Source: Corythucha ciliata
Lineage: Eukaryota; Arthropoda; Insecta; Hemiptera; Tingidae
Assembly: GCA_038030265.1 (NCBI GenBank)
Contig: CM075937.1
Location: forward strand, 19,716,001-19,780,000
Reading direction: 5' to 3'
Length of the DNA stretch: 64,000 bases
The position numbers and the translations under genes were made by a program. The notes below the pieces were generated by a model. It did not search any database, had not been told where the DNA came from, and worked only from the letters and a program-made list of their open reading frames with translations. Below, piece by piece: positions 22,831-32,364 of this stretch. Position 1 is the stretch's first letter. Every line of letters begins with the position of its first letter.

Positions 22831-23775
22831 ACGCCCTAAATCAGTGTAGTTGAACCTCAGTCGAGTGTTCATCGGGGGGACAAAGGATTTGAGAACATTC
22901 AATTTTAATTGTTATTTTGTTTATTCTCATTTAGCCTCGTTTTGCAATTTGCGGCCTGTTGAGGATTTTGAGACTGAGGTGCAAGGCTGATGAGTGAAAT
23001 AAATGTTTATCCCCGAGACGACAGCCTCTTGCTCAAAAGCGAAGGCCGCATGCGCGGTTTGTAATGAAGTGGTCTGAACAGAGGGGGGGGGGGAATTAGA
23101 GAAGAATCGCAATGGGGAAAATTGAGGCTGATTTCGTCGATCCACATGCGAATGAAATACGAGTTGGGAAACCAAATGCTGAAGATGGTGAGCAGCCGAA
23201 ACCGGTCCGTGTTTGACTAACCTCAACGAGGGAAGACAGACGATGTAGACTCCTACGGCTACAGATTTATGCATGATTTAACCACTAACCCTCGTAGTTT
23301 AAGCCTTCTCTACTAACAATTTAAAAAAAATCGTAGATAACTTCTAACATTGGCGTTCTTGACGGGTTAGCCAATAGGGCAGTCGGAAAACTGGAACAAC
23401 TGGTGATCAAAATACTGTTTTCCGCGTGTGGATCGTCTGTCCTAGGGGCGTCGGAGCTATAAGGCCTTCGAAAAATTAGCTGGATATGCTAATGCACAAC
23501 AAATAAGCAGGGTAGCAACACCAATTCCCGTATAGATTCACCATACTATTCTTCTCAACTAAAGGAACTATCTTCAACTTGAAAGAAATCACTTCCCATT
23601 AAAAGCAGCCGTAACGGCCCCTACAAACGTTCCTTTCCTAACGTCATATCCTGTCAAATTCGTCCTGTTTCTTTGCTAGGACGCTCCTCTACACACGTTC
23701 TGACTGAAAGCGCCCTTTTGGAGGTTCTAGACAAGAAGTGGTAGGTGGGAGCTAGAAAGAGAAAGAGCACAATGC
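22831..23775. other. No gene recognised; AGCCGAAACCGGTC motif
   Basis: GAGCAGCCGAAACCGGTC near 23189 recurs as GAACAGCCGAAACCGGTC near 43220, followed in both by a GACTAA-containing stretch. This suggests fragments of one interspersed repeat. A G-run lies at 23083. Frames are unsupported. Confidence 0.4.
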
Positions 23776-23778
23776 AAG

Positions 23779-23841
23779 CAGTGGCGGAACAACACCTATC
23801 CGGCGCCCGGCGCGGAAATCTCTAGAAGGCCCTTTAGTCTC
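23779..23841. repeat. Dispersed repeat fragment, left of a 1.2-kb insertion
   Basis: CAGTGGCGGAACAACACCTA, CGGAAATCT and GGCCCTTTAGTCT match 40934-41000. The homology resumes only at 25087, so the 1.2 kb between is extra relative to the 40.9-kb copy. Confidence 0.75.
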
Positions 23842-24464
23842 TAATAGACGATTTCCACTCATGCGCTTTCCAGTCCTACTTCAACAGTTTTGCAACCCGC
23901 TTAGGCCAGGTTATGGGTTACTCTTGTCTTGTGCTGTGTAAAGTGAACTTATTTATCTCTCATTCCCGTCAAACTAAAACCACATTTGCAGTTATTCAAT
24001 TCTGATTTTATTCTTTAGCCTCCGTCTCACGAAACGTACCGATGAAAACTCGTCGTTCCGGGGGCACCTTAACATGAAGTCCCATCATAGTTGCGCATTT
24101 ATCACACTCCTTCACATGTACTATCTCTTCCCTTTTTCCTCAATTTGAGACGTTTTCAGTCAAGTGCCGGTAAGGTTGAGGGAAAGGGATAAATTTAGAA
24201 GCTGGGTCAAAAACAGGTCGACCCGGAATGGAAGAACTCGTAGTCACCGAAGCAGCAATAGTATCGCATTTTTCTGACTTTAGATGAGAAGCACGCGAAG
24301 GAAGTATAATTGTAGACTAAACGAAAAACTCACAAAATTATGTAGTAGTTGAAACCGAAATACTCTCGTAGTAATGCTAGTAATGTGAAAAAAATACTGT
24401 TACTGAGGCTCTAGGCAACTAGAAATAAACCCATAACCTGCAGTTCTAAACCTTCGCTTTTTCC

Positions 24465-24752
24465 CAAGGTGACTAAACTTTCTATAGGTGCCGCAGATCT
24501 TCGGCCATTACTGTCCTTCACCTACGTCACGAGCAGTCCCATCCGCCTTTGCGCGGGACCCAGTACATTATTAATTGTTACTGGTCTGTGATTTTTGAGA
24601 ATTCATAAATTTCAATTTCAAAATTAACTTGCTCTGCTGCTCTGGGGTAAGCAATCGGGAGCAAAGGACTGCTGGTGACGTCAGTCTCCACCCCTCCCGT
24701 CCGATGGGCAGGGGGAAATCTGTGGCACCTATAGTAAAGTTTAGTCACCTTG
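24465..24752 (+). mobile_element. hAT-type MITE, 288 bp, copy 1
   Basis: The inverted ends CAAGGTGACTAAACTTTC and CAAGGTGACTAAACTTTA (right end in reverse) run on through ATAGGTGCCGCAGAT. A perfect 8-bp duplication CTTTTTCC lies at 24457-24464 and 24753-24760. There is no coding frame. It matches 24773-25077 in inverse orientation almost throughout. Confidence 0.9.
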
Positions 24753-24772
24753 CTTTTTCCACGGAAATAGTC

Positions 24773-25077
24773 CAAGGTGACTAAACTCTTCTATAGGTGC
24801 CGCAGATTTCCCCCTGTCCATAAGGCGGGAGGGGTGGGGACTGACGTCACCAGCAGTCCTTTACTCCCGATTGCTTACCCTAGAGCAGCAGAGCAAGTTA
24901 ATTTTGAAATTGAAGTATTATGAATGCTCAAAAATCACAGACCAATAACAATTAATAATGTACTGGGTCCAGCGCAAAAGCGGTTGGGACTGCCTTACCG
25001 GTAGGTAAGGTCCAAGGTAGGTGAAGGACAGTAATGGCCGAAGATCTGCGGCACCTATAGAAAGTTTAGTCACCTTG
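24773..25077 (-). mobile_element. hAT-type MITE, 305 bp, copy 2, inverted
   Basis: This is the reverse complement of the 24465 element, separated from it by 20 bp and with a short extra TACCGGTAGGTAAGGTCC segment. The flanks GAAATAGTC (24764-24772) and GAAATCGTC (25078-25086) look like a once-mutated target duplication. It is therefore a separate insertion and not a simple inverted duplication. Confidence 0.85.
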
Positions 25078-25086
25078 GAAATCGTC

Positions 25087-25325
25087 TATTAAACTGTATA
25101 GGAATACATATTATTCTTTTGAGTATCGTTGAAGTATTTTTCTCAATTTTAGCCACTAAATTGTCTCCGAAAACCGCATACCTATGTGTGTTTTCTCAAT
25201 TTTATCCGCGAACTAGCTCTCATTTTTAGCTGCAAATCGGCGCTTATTATAAACTCCTAGACGTGAACTAGCCATGAAGTTGCCTCAAGAATCCGCAAAT
25301 TAGCACTTTTCTCAATTTTACGCCA
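25087..25325 (-). repeat. Satellite block F, - oriented half
   Basis: The units TTTTTCTCAATTTTAGCCAC and TTTTATCCGCGAACTAGC, followed by GCTTATTATAAACTCCTAG, match 41030-41190 in order. Confidence 0.85.
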
Positions 25326-25605
25326 GTTCGCGTTTTTGAGAAAAACGGCTAATTTGCGGATAAATTAAGAAAAACGCCTATTAGTAAATTAAGTGTAGAA
25401 AAACGCTAATAAACAGCTACAATTGACAAAAATCACTAATTAACGTCTAAAATTAAGGAAATAGTCAATTCGCTGATACAATAAGGAAAACGTTAATTCG
25501 CGGCTAAAAGTAAAAAAACAATATTTCCCGGCTAAATTTGAGGGAATGCGCTAATCTGCGGCTAAAACAGAGAAAAACGCTAATTCATAGCTGAAATTGA
25601 CAAAA
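25326..25605 (+). repeat. Satellite block F, + oriented half
   Basis: The orientation flips at about 25325 (CGCCAGTTCGCG, then TTTTTGAGAAAAACGGCTAA). (+) units follow, such as AAAACGTTAATTCGCGGC and GAGAAAAACGCTAATTC. The junction is a head-to-head inversion point. Confidence 0.85.
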
Positions 25606-26110
25606 AGTTTGAACTGCACGTGAGGGGCATTTCGTCTCAGTTAAGGTGAACTGCACAGTTAAACTGTACAGTTCTGCACAGTTAAACTGTACAGTTCTCA
25701 GTTCAATTGCCAATACCACGTGTCTGTTTTTGACCTAAAGGTAGAAAAAGACGTACAGGGAGCGAAATGCATTATTCGTGAAGACGGACGGATAAGCTCA
25801 AGACGCTTAACGTTGAAATCGCACGATTCCCGCTGCCATACGATGGGATGGGGCCCAATGGTTCTTCACTGAGTTCTTTTAGCAAGCCGATAACCGAAGA
25901 TTGATTCCGCCCTTGTACCACTGATGTCGTTTTTTAGTATTCAAAGATTTTTTATAACTGCACAAATTAAACCGAGAACGGCAATACGGTCCTGCTCATT
26001 CGAATCCATTATGTTAACTGAAGAATTGAACTGTGCGTGTGTGGTGGACTGAACTGAACAGTTTAAACAGTGAAGTTTGAACTGACAGTTCAAACTGCAC
26101 GTGAGTGGCC
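25606..26110. repeat. ~500-bp module rich in AACTGTACAGTT palindromes
   Basis: Near the left end, GAACTGCACAGTTAAACTGT recurs and TAAACTGTACAGTTCT appears twice. Near the right end, ACTGAACAGTTTAAACAG and TTGAACTGACAGTTCAAACT occur. GAACTGCACGTGAG at the left edge and AAACTGCACGTGAG at the right edge are near-repeats. It looks like a mobile or foldback element with sub-terminal repeats, but the ends are not defined. Confidence 0.5.
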
Positions 26111-26500
26111 AGCTTCAGATTGGGTACTGGTGATTTGACCCGTGAACTGAAGGATAACAACGGAAGTTGCAACCCGATTGGTGCGTTTTAAGATTTTTAA
26201 AAAAGGTTCAAAGTTCTTCAGAAGGGGATGGATGGTGCGAGGGGAAATGACGTAAGTACTTACTTGTGAAGCATTTGAGGGAACTCTAAAATTGTTTGTT
26301 TACAATAACATGAAAATCCCCCCCCCCAGTAAACGCGTCTAACCCCCTCTTCCCCGCATCATCAATTTCAATAAGTCAGTTTTGACGTTATCGAACCTCC
26401 CCTCAAAATTTTTAAAAATTCACTAAGAAAGCATCCTTGACTGATTTCAACGTTTAATGTGAGCAATAGACTTGTGGAAGAGCCCTCTTTAGCAACACCA
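26111..26500. other. No gene recognised
   Basis: This is mixed sequence with a C-run at about 26320. Nothing identifiable is seen. Confidence 0.4.
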
Positions 26501-27003
26501 ACTTTTGAAAAATGTGCAAGTTCCCCATTCACGGCTAAAACCCGCTGAGTAAAATTAAGGTGAAGCGCTCACTCGCAGCAAAAATGGATAAAACAAACGC
26601 TAATTCGCGGATCAAAAAGAGAGAATTCGTGAATTCACGGCTAAAATTGAGTAGAACCGCGATTCACGTCTGAAGTGGAGAAATAATTCGCGGCTATAAC
26701 TGAGAAAACTCGTTTAATATTTCTCGGCAAAAATTGAGATAAGCGCTCATTCGCAGATAAAATAGAGAAAAGGCGTAATTCGCGGCTAAAGTTGACAAAA
26801 GGCACTCATTATCAGCTTAAAATGGTGGAAAAAAAACCTGTTTAACAACAAATCTGCTAATTAACGGCTAAAATGAAGTAGAAGCTGTGATTCGCGGCTA
26901 TAGTTGATAAATTATTTACCGCTAAAATGATAAAAGCTCCAGTTCGTGGTAAAAATGGAGAAACTGTCCTGATTCGAGATAAAAATTGGGATATGTAATA
27001 CAC
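26500..27003 (+). repeat. Satellite array G (+ orientation)
   Basis: Units such as AAACGCTAATTCGCGGATC and AAAGGCGTAATTCGCGGC, with TAAAATTGAG linkers, are interrupted by the MITE at 27007. A few units continue at 27575-27665. Confidence 0.8.
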
Positions 27004-27006
27004 TAA

Positions 27007-27551
27007 AGCCCGGTGCACACGATGCAATTTTCTCAACAATATTTCTTTCAAGCAAGTTCGTTTGTGAATTGCGCATGCCCTCTTGCGAGATGGTGACGTC
27101 AGTCCAAGGAGCTGGGCAAGTTTTTCGTTATAGAACCTGTCCTATTTGCTTTCCAAGATTGCTTGAGAAGACCAATCAGGGGGCTCTAGTAAAGTCACGT
27201 GGTTTGGTGCAAGGGGAATGTAACCTGATAATTTGTCCGATAAAGGTTTTTCGAAGTTCAAACGGAGCGTGTCGTGTGTTTTTAATCAGTGTGCGTTTTA
27301 CATAGAATTTTTGTGTGTTGTTCGTAATTCACAACAAATTCTAGTTTGACTCTTGGGAAAGATAATCTAAAGGGAAGATAACGTCGCCAGTTCCTTCAGC
27401 TGATCAAGAGGCACCCCCACCAAACCACTTAACAAGCACGAAATATTGCTGTGTGTGAACGCTACTTGCTCACCACCTCGCGAAGAATCTGGTGGAAGAA
27501 TTTTTCATCCAAGAAATATTGCGGAGAACCTTGTGTCGTGTGCACCGGGCT
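27007..27551. mobile_element. 545-bp inverted-repeat element with TAA duplication
   Basis: The ends AGCCCGGTGCACACGATGCAA-like and (in reverse) AGCCCGGTGCACACGACACA are flanked by TAA at 27004-27006 and 27552-27554. The TIR length, 3-bp TWA duplication and lack of transposase fit a non-autonomous PIF/Harbinger element. It is the longest of the five TWA-flanked elements here and may retain more internal sequence of its parent. Confidence 0.85.
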
Positions 27552-27574
27552 TAATTGTTCGCGTGGCTCTAACT

Positions 27575-27665
27575 GCAATAAACCGCTGAAGTTCCTGACA
27601 AAAATTGAAAAAAACGCCAATTCGCGGTTCTTACAGACAAGTTCGTGGTTAAAATTTTGATGTTT
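27575..27665 (+). repeat. Satellite array G, remainder after the MITE
   Basis: AAAAAACGCCAATTCGCGG and GTTCGTGGTTAAAATTTTG continue the (+) units. Confidence 0.65.
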
Positions 27666-27789
27666 TTCACCTCGTCGATCACGGACCCTTTAGCGGCTGC
27701 TACACCCTTGGATATTCGTCGCTACTGGTTGGAACTTTTCGTGGTTTGAACTTGACTGTAACATACCGAGGAGCATACCGAGGTTGGAG

Positions 27790-27925
27790 GCCCCAACTGG
27801 GAACTTGAGCATTGCTGTAGTTGGAGCCCGACAGTGGTTGGCACTGTTGAGATTGGAGCTTCACTGCGGTTAGGAGGTTTGCTGAGGTTGGGCCTTTTCT
27901 GTGGTTGAAAGTTAAATTTACTGAT
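27790..27925 (-). repeat. Diverged copy of the 17-bp minisatellite
   Basis: Read on the minus strand it gives units CAACCACAGAAAAGGCC, CAACCTCAGCAAACCTC, CAACCACTGTCGGGCTC and CAACTACAGCAATGCTC. They have the 17-bp period and consensus of the array inside the hAT element at 7168. No hAT ends are visible here, so it is a relic or the minisatellite moved on its own. Confidence 0.7.
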
Positions 27926-28450
27926 GTTGGAGCCAGGCCTGTTGAGTTCGTGGGGGGGGGGGCACTAGATTTGTTACACAAGGAACAGGCCTCCGATTTT
28001 AAACGGCTTCTATAGAGCCACTCGTTGTGGGTTCGTCCTGCCCATGAAAACGTACGCATCTTGCCAAAAACGGCAGCATTATATGTGAGAACCCATTTCA
28101 ACCGATCTGATGAAAATTTGTCTTGATTTTCGAATTCCTCGTATTGAGAACCCCCGAGGTACGAGGTTTTGTCGAATTATAATTTAATTTTCCCCAATTA
28201 GCCGCAGTAGTGAGCGTTTTGCTTTTTCATCGATTCGGCCCCATTCATATTGAGGCATTTCGAGGTCCGCTCGTATCGATTATCTTTCCGCGTACTTCAA
28301 GGCCGCGTTGGAATGGAAATTTTTCTGCTTTCGGAAAAATTGTCAGAAAGGTCAAAAATTGGCGGTGAGGGGTGGTTGGACGTTTCGTGAACGAAACTGA
28401 GTGGTTTGCTGTTTTATGTCAACCACTTATTTTTTTTATCGTATTTTCAG
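27926..28450. other. No gene recognised; ends in a splice acceptor
   Basis: A G-run lies at 27952-27962. Isolated satellite-like pieces (CCCCAATTAGCCGCAGTAG) occur near 28193. The last 25 bases form a pyrimidine-rich tract ending TATTTTCAG. Confidence 0.45.
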
Positions 28451-28592
28451 GTACCATGAAAGTTATAGAATCGTACCCTCTCCGATATTATTACAATCAG
28501 TAAAACCATTAAAAGAGTCGGTTGGGAGGACAGTTATACCTAGTAATGAAATACATTGCCCGGCTGCGTGTACGAAGGATGTTTTTACTTAA
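28451..28592 (+). CDS. Probable terminal exon of the 4035 gene
   Basis: The acceptor TTTATCGTATTTTCAG|G precedes a frame whose first base completes the split AGG codon left by exon 1. Joining 302 + 142 bases gives exactly 148 codons including the stop TAA at 28590. The exon encodes about 46 residues beginning YHESYRIVPSPILLQSVKP and ending CPAACTKDVFT. There is no transmembrane or catalytic motif. The tail has basic and Cys residues (HCPAAC). A poly(A) signal follows 117 bases after the stop. The join across 24 kb is inferred from phase and signals. The exon could belong to a different transcript, or further exons may lie between. I do not recognise the protein. Confidence 0.5.
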
Positions 28593-28708
28593 TTCACGCC
28601 AGTGTTTTTACGCAAACTCTGCACTTCTCGACCTAGTTTTCAAGTAAACTCGTTTCTACGCCTACCCCCTCCCACCCAACTTTGCCTAGCCCCGGAATCT
28701 AGCCTTTT

Positions 28709-28714
28709 AATAAA
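28709..28714 (+). terminator. Candidate polyadenylation signal AATAAA
   Basis: AATAAA lies 117 bp after the stop codon of the 28451 exon and is followed about 20 bases on by GTCGTAGGCATGTG. It is a normal distance for a short 3' UTR. The hexamer is common in AT-rich DNA, so the support comes from context. Confidence 0.45.
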
Positions 28715-28719
28715 TTTAA

Positions 28720-30690
28720 CACTGTCGTAGGCATGTGAAGTACTCGACATCTTCTCCCGGTTATTAGACTTTTAGGGTTAAGGCATTTTTTCTTAAGTGC
28801 AACTACTTTTTTTTAAATAGGCTTGTCCATAGTGCTTCTATTTTTCCGTCTTTGATTTTTTTTTTTTTTTTCTTTAGAAAGGCTTCCCTGAACTATTGCA
28901 GTGTCCTTGGCTTGCAAATAAGTGATTGTGCACTGGGGTTTCTTTTCTCTCTCATTCTCTCTCTCTCTCTTTCTCTTCTGCAGCTTTAATGCAGCTGTAC
29001 ATTGCACCTAGAAATATGCTCTCCTAGGTAGGAAGTGCATCTTGAAACCAAGGTTTCTCTCCTCCAAGGGGGTAAAAAAAAAAACATCGGCGTGTTGCAA
29101 TACAGCCTTCAATCGCGTCCCTCAGTCCATCCTAAGACTGCGAACTTTGAAGTGCGCTGATTTTTTGTTTGTTCTTGGATCTGTCGGTGATCATTGTAAA
29201 ACAGGTAAGAATTTATGGGCTTTAAAATGATTTTGAACGTAGTTTAGAGGTATCTAACTTTGTCTACGAAGCTATTAGCATCATTTTTAGTCGATCGTGG
29301 GAACTAACCTTGAAACTTGACTGTGAAGTGCAATAGTTTCTTACGTCACCCACTTTATAATCGCAGGAGAGAACCCGTTTTGTGTAAGGTCATCGACGAG
29401 GCACCACGGGGCACACGCTTCGTGTGGTTTTTGTAGTTTTGATTTCTGTGACGTGTGTGCCTATATGTGATGCGACTCTCATCCGAAGAACTTCTTAATT
29501 CATACGGTTCATGAATGGGCGGGAATGGAAACGGTGGAAGAGGGCTGCCCCCCCCCCTACTCCATGCCGCGTCCATCGTCATCATGATGTCTATTGTTAT
29601 GCCCCAAAGTATTCGAGAAGAGGGTCTTCAGAATAAAAAAAAGAAAAGAATTGAATGAAATCCGCACGCGAAATCTCTTCCCGACCTCGACGCTTCTTTT
29701 GTTTAAAGTACTGTTCACCCTCCCCTCAACTTGCAGGGGTTAAAAAAGCGTCGTTAAAATTCAAAATTGATTGCAAGACCTCTTGAAGGTCACGACTGTG
29801 ATACAGTTGTCGCCGTTGTTAACGCATAGCTGAACAATGTGGTTAATCCCGTAACTCGATTTTTATATTATTATTTTTTATTCATTTCTTGGATTTTTGT
29901 AAATCCCACGGTGGATGGTAGTTATTCCCCTCGAACCTTATAGAAACATTACGTGCGTGACGAGTAAAACGGCGGAATTGAAGTTTTTCTCTTCTGTACG
30001 AGCATAATAATTAGAGTCAAGCCGTATATTCTGAAAAGCTTAGGGCGTGGAGTTCAGTGGGAGTCGAATAGAATAAACTTTTCAGTGTCGTATTTCAACT
30101 CGATAAATCGTTAAGATGTCTTCCTGTAGGGCTCTTTTAGTTCTTCGAGCTTCAGGTTAGTATGGTGCGTTATTTTATCTATAATAAGGTCGTAAACCCA
30201 ACTATCCTCCTAAAAACCTATAAGCCCTCCAAGGCACAAGCATTGATGATTTTTTATGTTTTGCGTCGGATTTTCAATCATTGGTTTACTAGAGAGAAAT
30301 ATCGAGGGTGCGAGCCTGTTCTTAGCTACAAGGAATATTGCTCTGAAGTGAACCATTTGAGGTTGTGGGAATGTTTCTTCCAGAATGGATCCACTTGCAT
30401 TCCTGCGCTGGGCTATAGAGGCGTCTTCTGAAAAAGGGTTTTCGGTACCCCCACTTCTTCCCATTCCCGAATTTGACGCTTACTATAAGGAAATAGTGAA
30501 TAACTAAATACTTAGTTAGTATGCTTCACCCTCCGCCGCCTCTTCTCCTCTTTTTTGCCTCAGAGAGCTTGAAGTCCTTCATTTATAGTTGCCATCCGTC
30601 GTAGAATGTCTCTATTCCAACGGGTATGAGATATAAATGGTCGTTATAACTAACATCTCCACGGGACACTGTCGTTTTAGCCTTCTATGG
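28720..30690. other. No gene recognised; downstream of the gene model
   Basis: It contains a (CT)n-rich tract at 28945-28978, poly-T at 28857-28870, and C-runs at 29549. A frame at 30162-30431 with MVRYFIYNK start and a Cys/Trp-rich end has no acceptor or motif to support it. Confidence 0.4.
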
Positions 30691-31270
30691 CGTAATTTCT
30701 GTCCAAAAAATTAGCAATTTTTTCCCCCAGAAACTGATATTTCCGGAGCTAAATTTTGGTCCCTTAGCCTCTGTAACTGCGGTAATTTAGCTCTGTGAAA
30801 CGAATCATTTTCAATAAAGCAATCCCGATAAGTAAGGTTTTCAGCTAGCAATTTTGTTTTGAGCCAGGCCCGCGAAAATGGTTCTTTGACCGAGCAAAAA
30901 CCCTGCTAAATTACCGTTTTAGTAAGCCAAAACCGCTTAAAAAAAATTCCAAGAGCGCAAAATCCGCGAAATTAGGGTTCCAGCAATAAAGATCCGCAAA
31001 ATGGATTTAATAAGCGAGCCAGACCCATAATTTTTTTTTTATTTCCTTCTTCTATTTAGAGTGTTACCCGCGATTGTTCTTTTATAGTGTGCCAGACTTG
31101 CGTAAAATTTTTTTTTCTGTTCACAATCCACGAAATAATTTTTTTTAGAGAGTGGAAATCGATAAATTGGGTTTTAGTGAGCCTTATACCCGCTAAAATG
31201 TTTTTTTAGTAGGTGTAAAATTCGCGAAAATGGTTTTTGAATGAACCAATCCCGCGAAATTGTTTTTTTG
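30690..31270 (+). repeat. sat-2 array (+ orientation)
   Basis: Repeating CCGCGAAATTAGGGTTCCAG, CCGCAAAATGGATTTAATAA and CGCGAAATTGTTTTTTTGCG units alternate with AGTGAGCC/AGCGAGCC-type linkers every 35-45 bp. It is related to the interior of the hAT at 11035 and to 52130-52870. Confidence 0.6.
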
Positions 31271-31900
31271 CGAGATAGACCCAGAGGAATTTGTACTTTT
31301 CGGTGGTATATATAGGGATAGGCAGCCGCCCCACTAAATGGCTGCGCTTTCGAGTCTAGGGGAGGGCAACTGCCCCCATTCACTAGGGCCAGTTTTTAGC
31401 TTATTACGCCATAATACCCCATTCAAGTAGTGTGCTTCCAATATCTCTTTATGCAAGCGCTACGATCGCAAGCTCGAATGGTTGACCCTCACGTTTAATA
31501 GCATTGGCATGGCTTGTTTTGAACAGAAAACCATGTTTTTAGGATACATAAACATGGACATTTTCCTGAAACCTAAACATTAGAGGAATAAATGACAGCG
31601 GGCCGTATTCTATTTCCTCTCTGGGCGCCGTTCCACCTATAAAACAGCCCTCCTGGCTGGTATCACTGACACCATAAAAATGAGTTAATTCCACCAAACT
31701 CTTTAGTTTTTCATTTTCTTGGAACTTTAAATTCATTGGGCCAGTCAGAAATGTCCATGTTGCGGTGGCGGTCAGCTTGCTATACAGTGCTAAACTGCCT
31801 TTTTGGAGCCGATTATAGTTAATGTGTGGTGTGAAAGTTTCGGCCTTACGGTTCTGTTTTTGGTCTAACGCATGGCTGGCCCACCTTTTCTGGTTGTGAG
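31271..31900. other. No gene recognised; transposon-end-like motif
   Basis: GGCTGCGCTTTCGAGTCTAG followed by GGGAGGGCAACTGCCCCC at about 31341-31377 resembles the window start (CTGCGCTTTAAAGTCCAG, then GAGGGCAACTG). The remainder is unassigned. Confidence 0.4.
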
Positions 31901-31902
31901 CT

Positions 31903-32210
31903 ATAAACCTGGTTGTAGGAACTCAGGCAGATCACCCATCCTCACCCCCACCCACCCACCATGGAGCACAGTACTTTGTTCTTTTAGCAAAAGGCCGTGA
32001 CGCTCTGAATAAAACGCACTTGGGGCCTGGTTCAATAACTTCTACAATATAAGTTAATTATAGTAGGTATATGTATAATAGCGTTTTCCATTGGCACAAA
32101 AAAGGTGCCCTGGGGTAGCTCATTGCAGTGCTGGCCTTAGACATTTGGCGCCCCCGCGGGCGAATCTTTCCCGAACGCCTCCGTGAAGTTACCTTCAGGA
32201 GCCGAGAATT
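31903..32210. repeat. Dispersed ~300-bp repeat, copy 2; flanks satellite array
   Basis: This is the direct-orientation partner of 15910-16200 with all landmarks in order. It lacks the 12-C run and has CACCCCCACCCACCCACC instead. It runs into a (-) satellite block, as copy 1 does. Confidence 0.8.
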
Positions 32211-32364
32211 GGTGTTTTTTCCACATTTCCATCACTTCTTCGCAATTTCATCGGAAAATTAACGATTTGTCTCCATTTTAGCCGCGAATTAACGATGTGT
32301 CTCCTTTTCAGTCGTGAATAAGCAATTTTTCTTGGCAATGAATTTGTGTTTTTCCTGATTTGAG
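32200..32364 (-). repeat. Satellite array I, part 1 (- orientation)
   Basis: CTCCATTTTAGCCGCGAATT units lead to TTTCCTGATTTGAG. Here the sequence breaks off, compared with the uninterrupted paralogue at 17750-17790, and resumes at 33678. Confidence 0.85.

Noticed and set aside
30162..30431. 89-codon frame beginning MVRYFIYNK
   Set aside because: Protein-like at first sight, but the start context is weak, there is no splice or poly(A) context, and an 84-codon frame is open on the opposite strand.
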